In this document: positions 29,155-39,021 of the stretch, piece after piece | How the letters are laid out: each line of letters opens with the position of its first letter | Numbering within the stretch: position 1 is the stretch's first letter | Assembly (NCBI GenBank): GCA_022841475.1 | Contig: JALHRJ010000009.1 | Location: forward strand, 45,462-109,461 | DNA from: Cyclobacteriaceae bacterium | Lineage (GTDB): Bacteria > Bacteroidota > Bacteroidia > Cytophagales > Cyclobacteriaceae | DNA length: 64,000 nt | Direction: 5' to 3' | The notes under the pieces: model-generated | The model's database searches: none | What the model saw: the letters and a program-made list of their open reading frames with translations, nothing else | Told to the model about the DNA's origin: nothing | Translations under genes and position numbers: made by a program

Positions 29155-32100
29155 TTATCTTTTTAATACCAGATACCCGTTCTCCGTCTTTCCAGAAGAT
29201 TTGAGAAAGATTTTATAGAAGTATGTTCCTGATGGAAGTTCGTTTCCATTTTTATTGAAACCACGAAAAGCGTTTTGCTCATTGTAGTTTTCTACTTCGA
29301 AAACCTTACTGCCCCAGCGATTGTAAATGGTAACGATGTTTTCAGGTTCTAACAAATCAATGTTAGCGATTTTAAAGAAATCATTTTTGCCATCATTGTT
29401 GTTCGATACCCCGTTAAAGATTTCAATTTCACCGATGACATTTATTTGCAACTGCTGTGTAGAACATTCCCCGAACTCATCGCATACACGAATAGTAATT
29501 ACATCGGTTCCTGTAAAGGAAATACCAGAATAATTAATCTGTAGTGTCGTTCCATTCAGTGAAGCCTGAGCACCACTCGTTGGTTGTTGCAGAATAGTCA
29601 AAGAACTTAATACAAGATTATTGTCGGCATCCGAGATTAATGTGGATAAATCAATCGACACGGTATTACCGATGGTCGTACTCAGGGTAATGTTATTAAT
29701 TACCGGTGCCGAGTTGTTGCACGGAGCCGGCACAACCGTTACGGTGATAACATCCGAAGCCGGACTTGAACAGCCTGAGCCATCGGTAACGATTACTGAA
29801 TAACTTCCACTTGTACTTACGTTAATTTGTGAAGAAGTTGTTCCGTTGGACCAACTGTAAGAAGCAAATCCATTGGGTGCAGAAAGTGTAAGAGTGGTCG
29901 TACTGCAAATCGTTATAGCATTAGCAGTAAGCGTAATGCTGGATGTGATAGTGGGTATAGCTGGAGGAGTATTGACGGTAGCGGTTACAGGTGTTCGAAG
30001 ACTTTCGCATCCATTGTTTATTGAAACAAAGTAAGTGGTTGTTGTTGTGAGGGAAGGCGTAACATAAATACTATTTACCTCCCCAGCAATTGCAACACCA
30101 CCGGTTGCTGTCGTGTACCACCGATACTGACCATCAACTCCACCGGAAGCAACAAGCGTAACAATGCCCGCGCTACAACTGGCACCATTAGTAATAGTTG
30201 GCGCAGCCGGAATAGCATTGATAGTAAGTTCAACGGCATTACTGAATATCGAAGCAGCCAGATCACCAGAAATTCTGCAGCGATAGAAACCGGCACCAAA
30301 ATTTCCAGTCGTGTTTACAGAAAGTGATGCCGTATTTACATTTGTATAACCTCCTCCATTATTGATATCAGTATATGGTCCCGCAAGCGTGGTAGAAAAC
30401 TGCCATTGATAGGCGATGTTGGTGGTTCCTGTGGCTGCAGTGGTAAACGAAGTTGTGACTCCATCGCAGACTGTAGATGATGAGGGTTGAGTGATTATGC
30501 TAATAACCGGTGCTGTGGTCACCGTAAAATTACTTGAACTGGTAGCCGTGTTTCCAGCAATTGTGACAGTGATCGTTCCGGTGGTTGCTCCATTTGGAAC
30601 AGATGTAGTAATAGAAGTAGCGGTGCTTGCTGTAACAACCGCAGTTGTTCCATTAAACGCAACCGTGTTGTTGGCCGGTGTTGGATTGAAGTTAGTTCCA
30701 GTAATGGTTACAGTTGTACCAATTACTCCAGAAGTAGGTGTGAATGAAGTAATTGTTGGAACCGGAGCGACACCAATGATAAAGTTGGTTGCCGATTGCA
30801 CAGTCATACAATTTACGGTAACCGAAATTTTTCCTGTTGTGGAAGAAGCTGGAACGTTTGTAGTAATACTGGTAGGTGTACTGGCTGTTACGATGGCTGT
30901 TCTGTTATTGAAGAATATAACCCCGTTGTTAGTTGGTATTGAACTGAAATTTGTCCCAAGTAAAGTAACCGTTGTCCCGATGGGCCCGATGTCAGGTGTA
31001 AAAGATGTTATCAAAGGCGGTGGTATTGCCGTACCAAGAGTAATCTTTTCAACAAAACTATCATTGCCTGGTAAGTTCAAAACGCAAGGTCCAAAATCAA
31101 AGTCAACTGAAGGGCTGCCTGAGTAAAACCCGCCAACATAAATAGCGCCTGATGGATCGATGCAGATGGCGTTACCTCTGTCGCGATTGATTCCTCCGGT
31201 GTTAACCGCCCAAACAAAATTGCCATCGCTATCTAGTTTGGAAATGAAGAAATCGTCATTTACTCCGCCAAGAGCAGTTAAATTAAAAATCCCTGCCCCA
31301 GGATCAAAGTCTACCGTACGATAAAAAAAACCAGTGGTGTAAACATTTCCAAGAGCATCAGTCGCAATCGCCCTTCCATGATCAACCCCAGTACTGCCTA
31401 TTCCCTTTCCCCACACAAAGTTTCCATTGATATCTAATTTCGATATATATATATCGCCACTGTTAGCTACAGAAGTTATAGTAGAAACACCTGCCCCCGG
31501 ATCAACATCAAGGGTATTTACAAAGACACCCGTTGTCAACACATTGCCGGATAGATCGACAGAAATTCCGTACGCTTCAACGGTAAGAGTTCCACCGAGA
31601 GACTTCGCCCACACCAGATCACCATCATTATTCAGTTTTGTTACAAAGGCGTTGGGAAAACCTGTTCCTCCTGTACCGGTTATGGTGAACGTACCAATGC
31701 CGGGATCGAAATCTACTGTGCCACTAAATCTTCCGGTAACGTGAACATTATTGGCAGCATCAACACACATTGCATTTACTTGTGAACTACTACCAGCAGT
31801 TGTGCCGCCTAATGCTTTGGCCCAAATCAGATTTCCATTGCTATTGAGTTTCACGATGTAGGCGTTAACATTACTCCCTGATGCAGTTAAATTAGATATA
31901 CCAAGCCCCGGGTCAAAGTCAACAACACTCCCAAACAATCCTGCTGCATACACGTTGCCGACAGCATCAGTTGCGATACTATTTCCATATTCAAGGAACG
32001 AATTACCAAAACGAACAGCCCAGACAAAATTGCCATCTGCGTCTAGTTTTAATATGAAACTATCGTCATTGCCAGCTGCTACCAGATTAAAAACACCTGG

Positions 32101-32544
32101 CCCCGGATCAAAATCCGCAGTAAGAGTAAAATCCCCGGATATGTAAACATCCCCAGTACTCGTTACCGCAATAGACTTACCCACTGACCGGCTTGACGCA
32201 GGTCGTTCAATCGCTTTTGCCCATAAAAAATTGCCGTTGGCATCTAGCTTAGATATAAATGCAGCGGGTCCGCCAGCTCCTCCAGGTGAAAGGGTGAAAA
32301 CGGATGGTCCAGGATCAAAGTCTGTTGCTTCGGAAAACGATCCGGTTGTGTACACATTGCCAGCCCCATCAACAGCAACACCCAGTGTGGTATTATTGGC
32401 ACCGGGCCCTTCCGTTGCCTTTGCCCACTCAAGAACAGGGACTTCCTGTGCAGATACCTTTATAGTGGATACTGAAAGTGAAAAAATAGCTACAACAACC
32501 AATCTGAAGTATTGAAAAGGAGTAGAAGAGATTATTCTTTGCAT
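29155..32544 (-). CDS. Seven-repeat SBBP propeller adhesin with two IPT domains, Ig and type IX type B sorting domains
   Basis: The ATG at 32544 ('MQRIISSTPFQYFRLVVVAI', cleavage near 'VSAQ') is preferred over the one at 32559, because it sits 35 nt from the palindrome as in the other three copies. The product of about 1129 residues has seven SBBP repeats ('DFDPGAGIFNLT', 'TDALGNVYTTG'), two IPT/TIG domains ('PDIGPIGTTVTLLGTNFS' and 'PTSGVIGTTVTITGTNFN'), Ig and CHU_C-associated Ig domains, a cadherin-like block and CHU_C ('NGVSNNNDGKNDFFKIAN'). It is a paralogue of the downstream gene at 25950 with one extra IPT. It is predicted to be a type IX-secreted surface protein. The propeller may bind glycans or protein, but no ligand can be assigned. 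Confidence 0.88.
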   Translation of the reverse strand: MQRIISSTPFQYFRLVVVAIFSLSVSTIKVSAQEVPVLEWAKATEGPGANNTTLGVAVDGAGNVYTTGSFSEATDFDPGPSVFTLSPGGAGGPAAFISKLDANGNFLWAKAIERPASSRSVGKSIAVTSTGDVYISGDFTLTADFDPGPGVFNLVAAGNDDSFILKLDADGNFVWAVRFGNSFLEYGNSIATDAVGNVYAAGLFGSVVDFDPGLGISNLTASGSNVNAYIVKLNSNGNLIWAKALGGTTAGSSSQVNAMCVDAANNVHVTGRFSGTVDFDPGIGTFTITGTGGTGFPNAFVTKLNNDGDLVWAKSLGGTLTVEAYGISVDLSGNVLTTGVFVNTLDVDPGAGVSTITSVANSGDIYISKLDINGNFVWGKGIGSTGVDHGRAIATDALGNVYTTGFFYRTVDFDPGAGIFNLTALGGVNDDFFISKLDSDGNFVWAVNTGGINRDRGNAICIDPSGAIYVGGFYSGSPSVDFDFGPCVLNLPGNDSFVEKITLGTAIPPPLITSFTPDIGPIGTTVTLLGTNFSSIPTNNGVIFFNNRTAIVTASTPTSITTNVPASSTTGKISVTVNCMTVQSATNFIIGVAPVPTITSFTPTSGVIGTTVTITGTNFNPTPANNTVAFNGTTAVVTASTATSITTSVPNGATTGTITVTIAGNTATSSSNFTVTTAPVISIITQPSSSTVCDGVTTSFTTAATGTTNIAYQWQFSTTLAGPYTDINNGGGYTNVNTASLSVNTTGNFGAGFYRCRISGDLAASIFSNAVELTINAIPAAPTITNGASCSAGIVTLVASGGVDGQYRWYTTATGGVAIAGEVNSIYVTPSLTTTTTYFVSINNGCESLRTPVTATVNTPPAIPTITSSITLTANAITICSTTTLTLSAPNGFASYSWSNGTTSSQINVSTSGSYSVIVTDGSGCSSPASDVITVTVVPAPCNNSAPVINNITLSTTIGNTVSIDLSTLISDADNNLVLSSLTILQQPTSGAQASLNGTTLQINYSGISFTGTDVITIRVCDEFGECSTQQLQINVIGEIEIFNGVSNNNDGKNDFFKIANIDLLEPENIVTIYNRWGSKVFEVENYNEQNAFRGFNKNGNELPSGTYFYKIFLKSSGKTENGYLVLKR

Positions 32545-32579
32545 ACTCCAAATCTCCAAAGATTAGAAGTAACAGAAAA

Positions 32580-32595
32580 TCACATGATGATGTGA
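32580..32595 (-). promoter_or_regulatory. Operator-like palindrome (copy 3 of 4)
   Basis: TCACATCATCATGTGA on the gene strand lies 35 nt before the ATG at 32544. The leader after it (TTTTCTGTTACTTCTAATC) closely resembles that of copy 4, and GAGATTTG precedes the ATG by 5 nt. Confidence 0.65.
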
Positions 32596-32687
32596 GGGGA
32601 TTGAAAACAGTATTACATTAATTTAAGAGCTAAACTGCAAACTTATTTTGTCACAGGTTTTAATTTTTTAAGGTACCACACATTCAA

Positions 32688-33305
32688 TTAGGTAAGAAGA
32701 GCGAATGCCCATACCACATAAAACCAGAGGTACCCTATTAAACTGATGGGATGTATTCTCTGTAGTGTTATCCAATCGTGCCGAAACATGGAGATGAACA
32801 ATAGATTCCACACAATAGAATTGAAAAGAATCACATCAAGTTCCAGCTTGCCCGCAACACGGTCTAAAATGGGTCCGAGCATATAAATTGTTGCCAGGTA
32901 AATGTAACGCTTGTGTTTTGTGCCTTCGGCTTTGTTGATAAATGCAAGCACAATAAGAATGGCATATCCAGCCATAAAGAACCGATTGGCCTTGGCCACA
33001 AACCAGGTCTCCTCCCAGCTTTCAAAAATGACAACAAAGACATATACTGTACTAATAAAAACTCCGGCTGCAATCCATCCGCCCACCGTACCTACTCTTT
33101 TGTGTGTTGCATAATCACCTTTTCTGATATAGAATGTTTGGAATACCAGAACGGAGAACCAGGCAAAACAAAATAGACCATGAATGATAAACTTAGGATC
33201 CGAATTACTTTTTTGACCAACATCGGTAATAAGATTATCGGAGAATGCAAAAAATGATAATGCAAGCAGGATGACACTAACAATGAAAAAGTAATGCTTT
33301 TTCAT
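32688..33305 (-). CDS. Multi-span membrane protein of unknown function
   Basis: This protein of about 205 residues starts 'MKKHYFFIVSVILLALSFFA' at the ATG at 33305, immediately after the stop of the upstream serine hydrolase gene. I see about six hydrophobic segments and conserved-looking 'FIIHGLFCFAWFSVLVFQTF', 'THKRVGTVGGWIAAG' and 'LDRVAGKLELD'. The 'H...W...Q' and 'HKRVG' pattern recurs in small uncharacterised bacterial membrane proteins, but I cannot name a family with certainty. It is probably in the inner membrane and coexpressed with the serine hydrolase at 33307-35043, perhaps under palindrome copy 4. Confidence 0.7.
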   Translation of the reverse strand: MKKHYFFIVSVILLALSFFAFSDNLITDVGQKSNSDPKFIIHGLFCFAWFSVLVFQTFYIRKGDYATHKRVGTVGGWIAAGVFISTVYVFVVIFESWEETWFVAKANRFFMAGYAILIVLAFINKAEGTKHKRYIYLATIYMLGPILDRVAGKLELDVILFNSIVWNLLFISMFRHDWITLQRIHPISLIGYLWFYVVWAFALLT

Positions 33306-33306
33306 A

Positions 33307-35043
33307 TTACTCGACCTTATCAAACCGATGATGCATTAATCTGCTATGATGCACATCAAAATGAGTGGGAATACTGGAATCACTAAAATAAAACTGGACC
33401 CAAAAAGTAGACTCATAATCGGTTTCATAAAACTCTGTAGGAAGTTTAAACTCATTAAGCGTATGAGGTTCCAGAATTTTGTCGGAGATGGTGGGGCGTT
33501 TCACAACCAACTTGATGTCTTCGTTCAATATAATAGTCAAGTAGAAATCAAGATGTTTGCTGTAGTATTTACCAGCAAACTTTTGAAGGTATTCTTTTGA
33601 AAGGACTGGTGGTGCAGTAGTATCTTTTTTCCAGGTCGCAATCTTGGGTGAGCTATCTTGTATGTGAGCTTCTATGCGCATGACTGAATCGGGATGTGGC
33701 TGAAAGAAGCGAATCCAGACCGCATAATCTGGATCTTTGAAAACTCCATCGCCCACATGCTGCATCGGAACATTTTCTGTGGATGAATATTGCCAATATA
33801 AGGTGTCGCCTTTTGCTATCATGTTATAATAGGTCCTGCCTTTCACGGCACTTTGAAAGCTTTGTGTCAATTCTAGGTAACGCCCTGCATATTTTTGTAA
33901 ATCTTTCTCTTTAATAGGCACTGGTGTGGAAGAAAATATTTGTAACGCTGCTGTTGGCTCGTCATTTATTTGTAAAATGGCGGTTGCAATTGCACTCACT
34001 TTATCATCGTAGGCAGTTAGATTATTGGTGGTGCAAATAATAGCAACTCCAACACTGGGTATCCTTGCGAGATAAGAGAATCCGGTTACGCCCTCGTGCA
34101 AAATGATTTCGTAAGTACCGATCTTTTTTAATTTATATCCATGCGCATAATTCATTCCTTTCAGAACCGGGATGGGCCTGGCATTCTTTTTTAATCGTTC
34201 TGATGCTTCTGTGATAAAAGAATTTTTATCAGCAAAAGCGGCAGCCCATTTTTCCAAATCGTTTGCAGAAGTAAGGATGGTATAATTACCTCCGGGTGAA
34301 GTTTTATCGCGCAGCCAAACGTTGTAAACACCAGGCTCATCTTCAAAATACGAAAAGGCATGGTTGGCAATCATGGCTTCTTTATTTGTTCGCAGGGTGG
34401 TTGCCGACATCTGCAAGGGTTTGAATAATCTGCGCTCCATGTAGTCAGGTAATTTTTCGCCTGATGCCCTTTCTAAAATCAGCCGTAGCAATCCAAAATC
34501 AGAATTACTGTACATGTAGCCTTTCCCCGGTTCTACTTGCGGATCGGGTTGATTGTACAAGAAATTTAAAAACTGAGAAATATCCAGGCGGTTGTTCATG
34601 CTGGCTTGGGTAAGCACCAGCGTTGCCCATTCATCACAAAAACCACTGCTGTGGTTGAGCAAATCTTGCAGTGTTACGGGTTCGCTCCACGTTGGCAGCT
34701 TCGGAAAATATTTTCTGACTTTATCTTCCAGCCTCAGCTTTCCATCCAGCTCCAACAAAGCTGTAGCGATGGAGATAAACTCCCGGCCTTCGGAATAGGG
34801 GATGGTTACGACAGTATTATGATTGAAAGGCACTTTATGTTCAAGACTTGCCAGTCCATAATCTTTTTTCGTAATCACTTTTCCGTTTTGAAGTATGGTG
34901 ATGGCGTAGCCGGGAGATGAGGCGTTGTTGAAATCTTTGAATAGCGAATCTAATCTTTTGTTTAGATGAGATTTGTTAATCGAAATAATTTGTGCCGAGG
35001 TGGCAACCGTAACGAAAGAAAACAAAAGGGCTATTTTTTTCAT
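33307..35043 (-). CDS. Serine hydrolase of the beta-lactamase class C fold with altered SxxK motif (paralogue 1)
   Basis: This 578-residue protein has a signal peptide (about 1-18) and a PF00144-type domain. The expected SxxK lies at residues 84-87 but reads Ser-Glu-Gly-Arg, so the general-base Lys is replaced by Arg. The YxN motif is intact (Tyr178-Ser179-Asn180) and the HxG motif reads His316-Glu-Gly318. 'LQDLLNHSSGFCDEW' matches the family's 'LLTHTSG' region. The C-terminal third repeats a domain containing 'KFAGKYYSKHLDFYLTI'. It is probably periplasmic. The altered motif may mean reduced or changed activity. It is paired with the next gene upstream (35103-36830) and carries palindrome copy 4 in its own leader. 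Confidence 0.88.
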   Translation of the reverse strand: MKKIALLFSFVTVATSAQIISINKSHLNKRLDSLFKDFNNASSPGYAITILQNGKVITKKDYGLASLEHKVPFNHNTVVTIPYSEGREFISIATALLELDGKLRLEDKVRKYFPKLPTWSEPVTLQDLLNHSSGFCDEWATLVLTQASMNNRLDISQFLNFLYNQPDPQVEPGKGYMYSNSDFGLLRLILERASGEKLPDYMERRLFKPLQMSATTLRTNKEAMIANHAFSYFEDEPGVYNVWLRDKTSPGGNYTILTSANDLEKWAAAFADKNSFITEASERLKKNARPIPVLKGMNYAHGYKLKKIGTYEIILHEGVTGFSYLARIPSVGVAIICTTNNLTAYDDKVSAIATAILQINDEPTAALQIFSSTPVPIKEKDLQKYAGRYLELTQSFQSAVKGRTYYNMIAKGDTLYWQYSSTENVPMQHVGDGVFKDPDYAVWIRFFQPHPDSVMRIEAHIQDSSPKIATWKKDTTAPPVLSKEYLQKFAGKYYSKHLDFYLTIILNEDIKLVVKRPTISDKILEPHTLNEFKLPTEFYETDYESTFWVQFYFSDSSIPTHFDVHHSRLMHHRFDKVE

Positions 35044-35077
35044 AGCCCAATCTCAATAGATAAAAGATAGCAGAAAA

Positions 35078-35093
35078 TCACACGATGATGTGA
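35078..35093 (-). promoter_or_regulatory. Operator-like palindrome (copy 4 of 4)
   Basis: TCACATCATCGTGTGA on the gene strand has one substitution relative to the other three copies. It lies 34 nt before the ATG at 35043, inside the short 59-bp gap between the two serine-hydrolase genes, so it may define an internal promoter. Confidence 0.6.
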
Positions 35094-35102
35094 TAAGATG
35101 CC

Positions 35103-36830
35103 CTACTCTATCTTATCAAACTGGTGATGCATTAACCGAGTGTGCCAAACCGTGAAATGAGTTATGTCGCCTTTATCATTTTTATGAAACAGCAGGTAAG
35201 CAGGGAAACTACTGCCGGGGGAACGGGAAATTGGTATTAAAAACTGATTAAGCTCATGCGGATCAATGGCGGTATCTGCAATGGTTGGTCGTTTAATGAT
35301 AAGTCTTCCATCATCATCAGTTATAATTGTCCAGTAATAATCAAGGTGCTTACTGTAATACCTACCGGTAAATTTTTTTAACTCTTCTTTTGAAGGATTC
35401 CACGGCAGCCTATGTTCTCTAATCATACTTAAGCGAAATCCATTGGAGGCAAAAATTTCTACCTTCATCGGCACACCACTGGCGTCATCATAAAATTTGG
35501 TTTGTACTTTTTCTCCATGCTGTTCACAATAAAACAGATTATTACCCACTGGAATAAGGCTGACTGGCTCCTGTTCTTTATCATATCGAAACTGTAAAAC
35601 TGAGTCAGCAAGATTAAACTCACTAAATACCTCCATGTCTACATTGCTCCGCCAATTTTCCATCCCAACATGTTTCCACCTGCCTGTGTATTTTTTATAT
35701 GCCTCCGTAGGAAGATTGATTTTGCTGGAAACAAAAACTGGTTTGGGAGGTGGTGAAACTTTTAACAAATAATTCAATACCGATCTCGTATTTCGATAAT
35801 CATTTCCGACACAAATTATTGCCAGGTTCTTTGATGGAACCCTTATTAAATAACTCTGTTTGGCATTTCCCTGATGGGTGATTACTTGATGACCCTGCAG
35901 CGTTTCGACCGCATACCCAATAGCGTAATGGTTACTTAAACCGTGTAATTCTCTCGAACCGGATAAAACTCGTTGCGCTGCTTTTGCAATGGGAGATGAA
36001 TCAGTGGAGTGGGCAAGCAACCATTTTTCTAAATCTTGCGCACTGGTGTAAACAAAGTAATTGGCTCCCGGTGAAGTTTTTACTACAGGCGTATAGTAGG
36101 ATGTAGCTAAATTCTTGACAACCGGGTAAGGTTCATCTCTCATAAAGGTGGCATGCATTTCCAAAGGAGTAAACACATTCTCTTTCATCCACTTAGAGAG
36201 ATTTTGCCCTGTAGCTTTTTCTAGTATCAGCCTTAATAAACCAAAATCTGAATTGGAATATAGGTAACCTTTACCAGGCTCAATTTCAGGAGTTGGTTGC
36301 CGATAAAGTAGATTTAAAAATTCTGAGACTTCCACCTGATTCAAAAAGCTTTGTTGTACTAAGGAAAACGCTGACCATTCGTCTATAAAACCGCTTGAAT
36401 GATTGAGTAGATCCCAAATGGTTACAGGCTCTGCCCATAGCGGCAGCTTGGGAAAATAGCTTCTTACCTTATCTTCCAATTTTATAATTCCCTTCTGATC
36501 CATCAAGGCAGCTGCAATTGAAATAAATTCTCTTCCCTCAGAATAATAAAGTTGCTTTACGGACTGATGACTAAACGGAATGTTGTATTCCAGACTGGCC
36601 ATTCCATAGGCTTTTTTGGCTATAACTTTTCCATTCTCGAGTATCGTAATGGCAATACCAGGTGTATTTTCATCGTAGGAGGAAAAGAGACTGTCAAGTT
36701 TTGCCTGCAGCGCTTTATCTGTACTGACTTGTACCGTGGAGGATTTTCCTACAGGAGTATTTTTCTTTTGCGCGATGGTAAGAGAAGAATAGATGGATAA
36801 GAAAAGAAATGGAATAATTTTATTATTCAT
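35103..36830 (-). CDS. Serine hydrolase of the beta-lactamase class C fold with altered SxxK motif (paralogue 2)
   Basis: This 575-residue protein has a signal peptide (about 1-21) and the same architecture as the gene at 33307. The motif at residues 97-100 again reads Ser-Glu-Gly-Arg instead of SxxK. YxN is intact (Tyr191-Ser192-Asn193) and a His-Gln-Gly follows in the HxG position. The C-terminal region has 'KFTGRYYSKHLDYYWTI'. Because both paralogues share the Lys-to-Arg change, it predates their duplication and is not a sequencing error. The gene lies 28 nt downstream of the disrupted S9 peptidase gene and probably shares the response-regulator operon. The role may be peptide or ester hydrolysis, or binding without catalysis. 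Confidence 0.87.
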   Translation of the reverse strand: MNNKIIPFLFLSIYSSLTIAQKKNTPVGKSSTVQVSTDKALQAKLDSLFSSYDENTPGIAITILENGKVIAKKAYGMASLEYNIPFSHQSVKQLYYSEGREFISIAAALMDQKGIIKLEDKVRSYFPKLPLWAEPVTIWDLLNHSSGFIDEWSAFSLVQQSFLNQVEVSEFLNLLYRQPTPEIEPGKGYLYSNSDFGLLRLILEKATGQNLSKWMKENVFTPLEMHATFMRDEPYPVVKNLATSYYTPVVKTSPGANYFVYTSAQDLEKWLLAHSTDSSPIAKAAQRVLSGSRELHGLSNHYAIGYAVETLQGHQVITHQGNAKQSYLIRVPSKNLAIICVGNDYRNTRSVLNYLLKVSPPPKPVFVSSKINLPTEAYKKYTGRWKHVGMENWRSNVDMEVFSEFNLADSVLQFRYDKEQEPVSLIPVGNNLFYCEQHGEKVQTKFYDDASGVPMKVEIFASNGFRLSMIREHRLPWNPSKEELKKFTGRYYSKHLDYYWTIITDDDGRLIIKRPTIADTAIDPHELNQFLIPISRSPGSSFPAYLLFHKNDKGDITHFTVWHTRLMHHQFDKIE

Positions 36831-36858
36831 ATAATATAGAGTGAGTTTAACTTTTAAT

Positions 36859-38058
36859 TTATTTCACCTGCTGAAACTCGGGATGCCCAGATTGCCAAAG
36901 CATAAACTTAAGGGTTCCGATAATCTCATCTATGCCGCTACCCTGATGCCCGCCCTCCCAGTTCACCATTAACAATTGCGGTTTCGATCCTTTCTGTTTT
37001 GCCTGCAAGGATGCTATATATCGTGAGGGTGCAGTAAGATCAATGATGTAATCCGTGGCACCATGCACAACCAGCATAGCCGGTAAGTTTGAATTTGTAG
37101 GAATGTGATACAATGCGCTAAGACTGAATAATGATTGAAAGCCTTCTCTCGTTGCGATATCGCCTACGCTCCCTCGCTCTCTGGCATACGCAGCATCGCG
37201 GTAGGTTACCAGGTCGGGCAATCCCGCTTGAAAAATTCCACCCGCAAACAAATCAGGTCGTTGATTGATACTATTACCCACTAAAAAACTTCCGGCACTT
37301 CCACCCATTACAAATTGCTTATCTGGCGAAGTGTAATTGTTCTTTATAAAATACTCAGCCACATCGACCACATCATTGATCGAGTTCATTTTATGCGGAA
37401 ACTGTCCATCGTCAATCCATTCAAGTCCCAACTCTCCACCCCCGCGCACATGCGCGTAGGCATAAATGCCATGGCGGTTTATCCACGGCATCTGGTGCGG
37501 GTCATGTCCTACATCCCGAACGGCACCACTATTGCCGTAAGCTTCTATCAACAGTGCATTTTTCCCTTTGATGTTTAAATCTTTTTTGTACACCAGCGTA
37601 ACGGGAATCTTTTTGCCATCGCGTGAGGGTATTTCAATTACTTCCGTAACGACATCATCACTTAAATCCAGACTCAGTTTTGAAAAGGGTAGAGGTGCAA
37701 CAGTGTCCTGATCATAGTCATAAAGCATGTATTGCATGGATCGAATAGCATTGAATTGGGCAAAAACCAAGTCATTGTCACCTCTAAATTTCAGTTCCGC
37801 GATTGATCCTTTTCCATTGACATTAATTTTGGATACCTGCTTTGATGTATAAGGAATTTTATAAATGCCCATATCACCAACTTTTCGGTATAAAACATAT
37901 AAAGCGTCTTTGCCGGCAACAATCCCAGAGGAATGCTCTGCATCTACGTAGGACAGCACTTCATCTTGCGCTGGCATAAACGCAACGGGCTTATCGCCTG
38001 TCGACATATCTATTTGCACAATAGTATAACGCGGATGATCTTTTGTGGCTGCATACAA
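36859..38058 (-). pseudogene. S9 prolyl oligopeptidase, C-terminal catalytic part after an in-frame stop
   Basis: This is the downstream half of an S9 peptidase whose upstream half is 38068-39021. Both are in the same frame, separated only by a TAA at 38068-38070 and three codons, and this part could restart at a TTG at 38058. It has the propeller end and the alpha/beta-hydrolase domain with Ser in 'GGSAGSFLVG', Asp in 'HGATDYIIDLTAPSRY' and His in 'WEGGHQGSGIDE'. 'RGGGELGLEWIDDGQFP' is the protease II loop. All catalytic residues are intact, so the stop is recent, read through, or a sequencing error. Together the two parts give about 720 residues, the same as the intact paralogue at 4976. 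Confidence 0.8.
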
Positions 38059-38067
38059 ATAGGCACC

Positions 38068-39021
38068 TTATGCATCAAAGCCATCGCCAAGATTTACATA
38101 GTTGTTGAGCCGCTTCCAGGGTGTGTTGGCTCCATTTAAATCTTTATAATGAACTGCGAAAGCATAATTATCATCCGCACCATTTCGGATGCGTGCCACT
38201 AAATATTCTGAAGATTTGAAACTGTAGATGTAGGGTGTTTCAAAATCCTTTAGTTGTATCGCGCCATTTAACCCAATACCGAATAGTGCCTCATCTTGTG
38301 TAACAGCGTTTCCAATCTTATGAAGTTTAATCTTTCCATTATAGTACTTTTCACTTTCAATGGTTGATGGAGGTGCCTGCGAATAAAGTAAACCACTATC
38401 GTCCGGAAGCCACGTCATGGAGACACCACGAGAATCATTGAACATGATCGGAGCAATGCTATCAGTCAGAAATATTTTTTTATCGAGGTCGTAAACACGA
38501 ATGTGCGGGTTCGCCTCGCCTCGTTGCACCAACATCATAGCTACCCATGGTTTTTGGTGGGCATACACTTCTTTGCGACTTCGGTATTTTTGGCCTTTGA
38601 TGGTGATGCCACCCTGAAAAACAATTTCTTCCTCTGCATCTATGCTCTTTCTCCTACACAAGGCGGGACCTATCTCAGGGACATCACGATTGTAGTAAAA
38701 AAAATCATTCACAACCTCAATATCCCAAATCTCATCCTGCATCTTTATGTAGCCATCTTCAATTTCGGCCATCAATCGATCTCCATTCGGAATGCTGTCT
38801 AAGATGCTCTGCGTTAGTTTACCTTGCGCGTTTACCCAATCCATCAATTCATTTTCATTGGACTTGCGTGACATCCAAAAATAGGGATCGAAGATTTTGG
38901 TATCATAGATGGTGGTGTCGAATGGCTCGGTTCGGGTGATCGGGTATTCGAATTTGGTTTTCTGTGAACAACTAATGACAAAAATAGCGGAGAATGCTAA
39001 CAAAGAATTTTTTATACTCAT
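38068..39021 (-). pseudogene. S9 prolyl oligopeptidase, N-terminal part ending at a premature stop
   Basis: The 317-residue N-terminal part begins with a lipoprotein signal peptide ('SAIFVISCSQKTK') and covers the N-terminal propeller of an oligopeptidase B-like enzyme ('DPYFWMSRKSNENELMDWVN', 'YFYNRDVPEIGPALCRRK'-like strands). It ends 'NLGDGFDA' at a TAA; the same frame then continues into the catalytic part at 36859-38058. Alone it lacks the catalytic domain and should be inactive. Its ATG overlaps the stop of the response-regulator gene by 4 bp (ATGA), so it is translationally coupled to that gene. Confidence 0.8.

Noticed and set aside
36859-38058. Independent short peptidase gene
   Set aside because: It is in frame with the upstream part across a single stop codon and starts in the middle of the propeller, so it is the second half of one disrupted gene.
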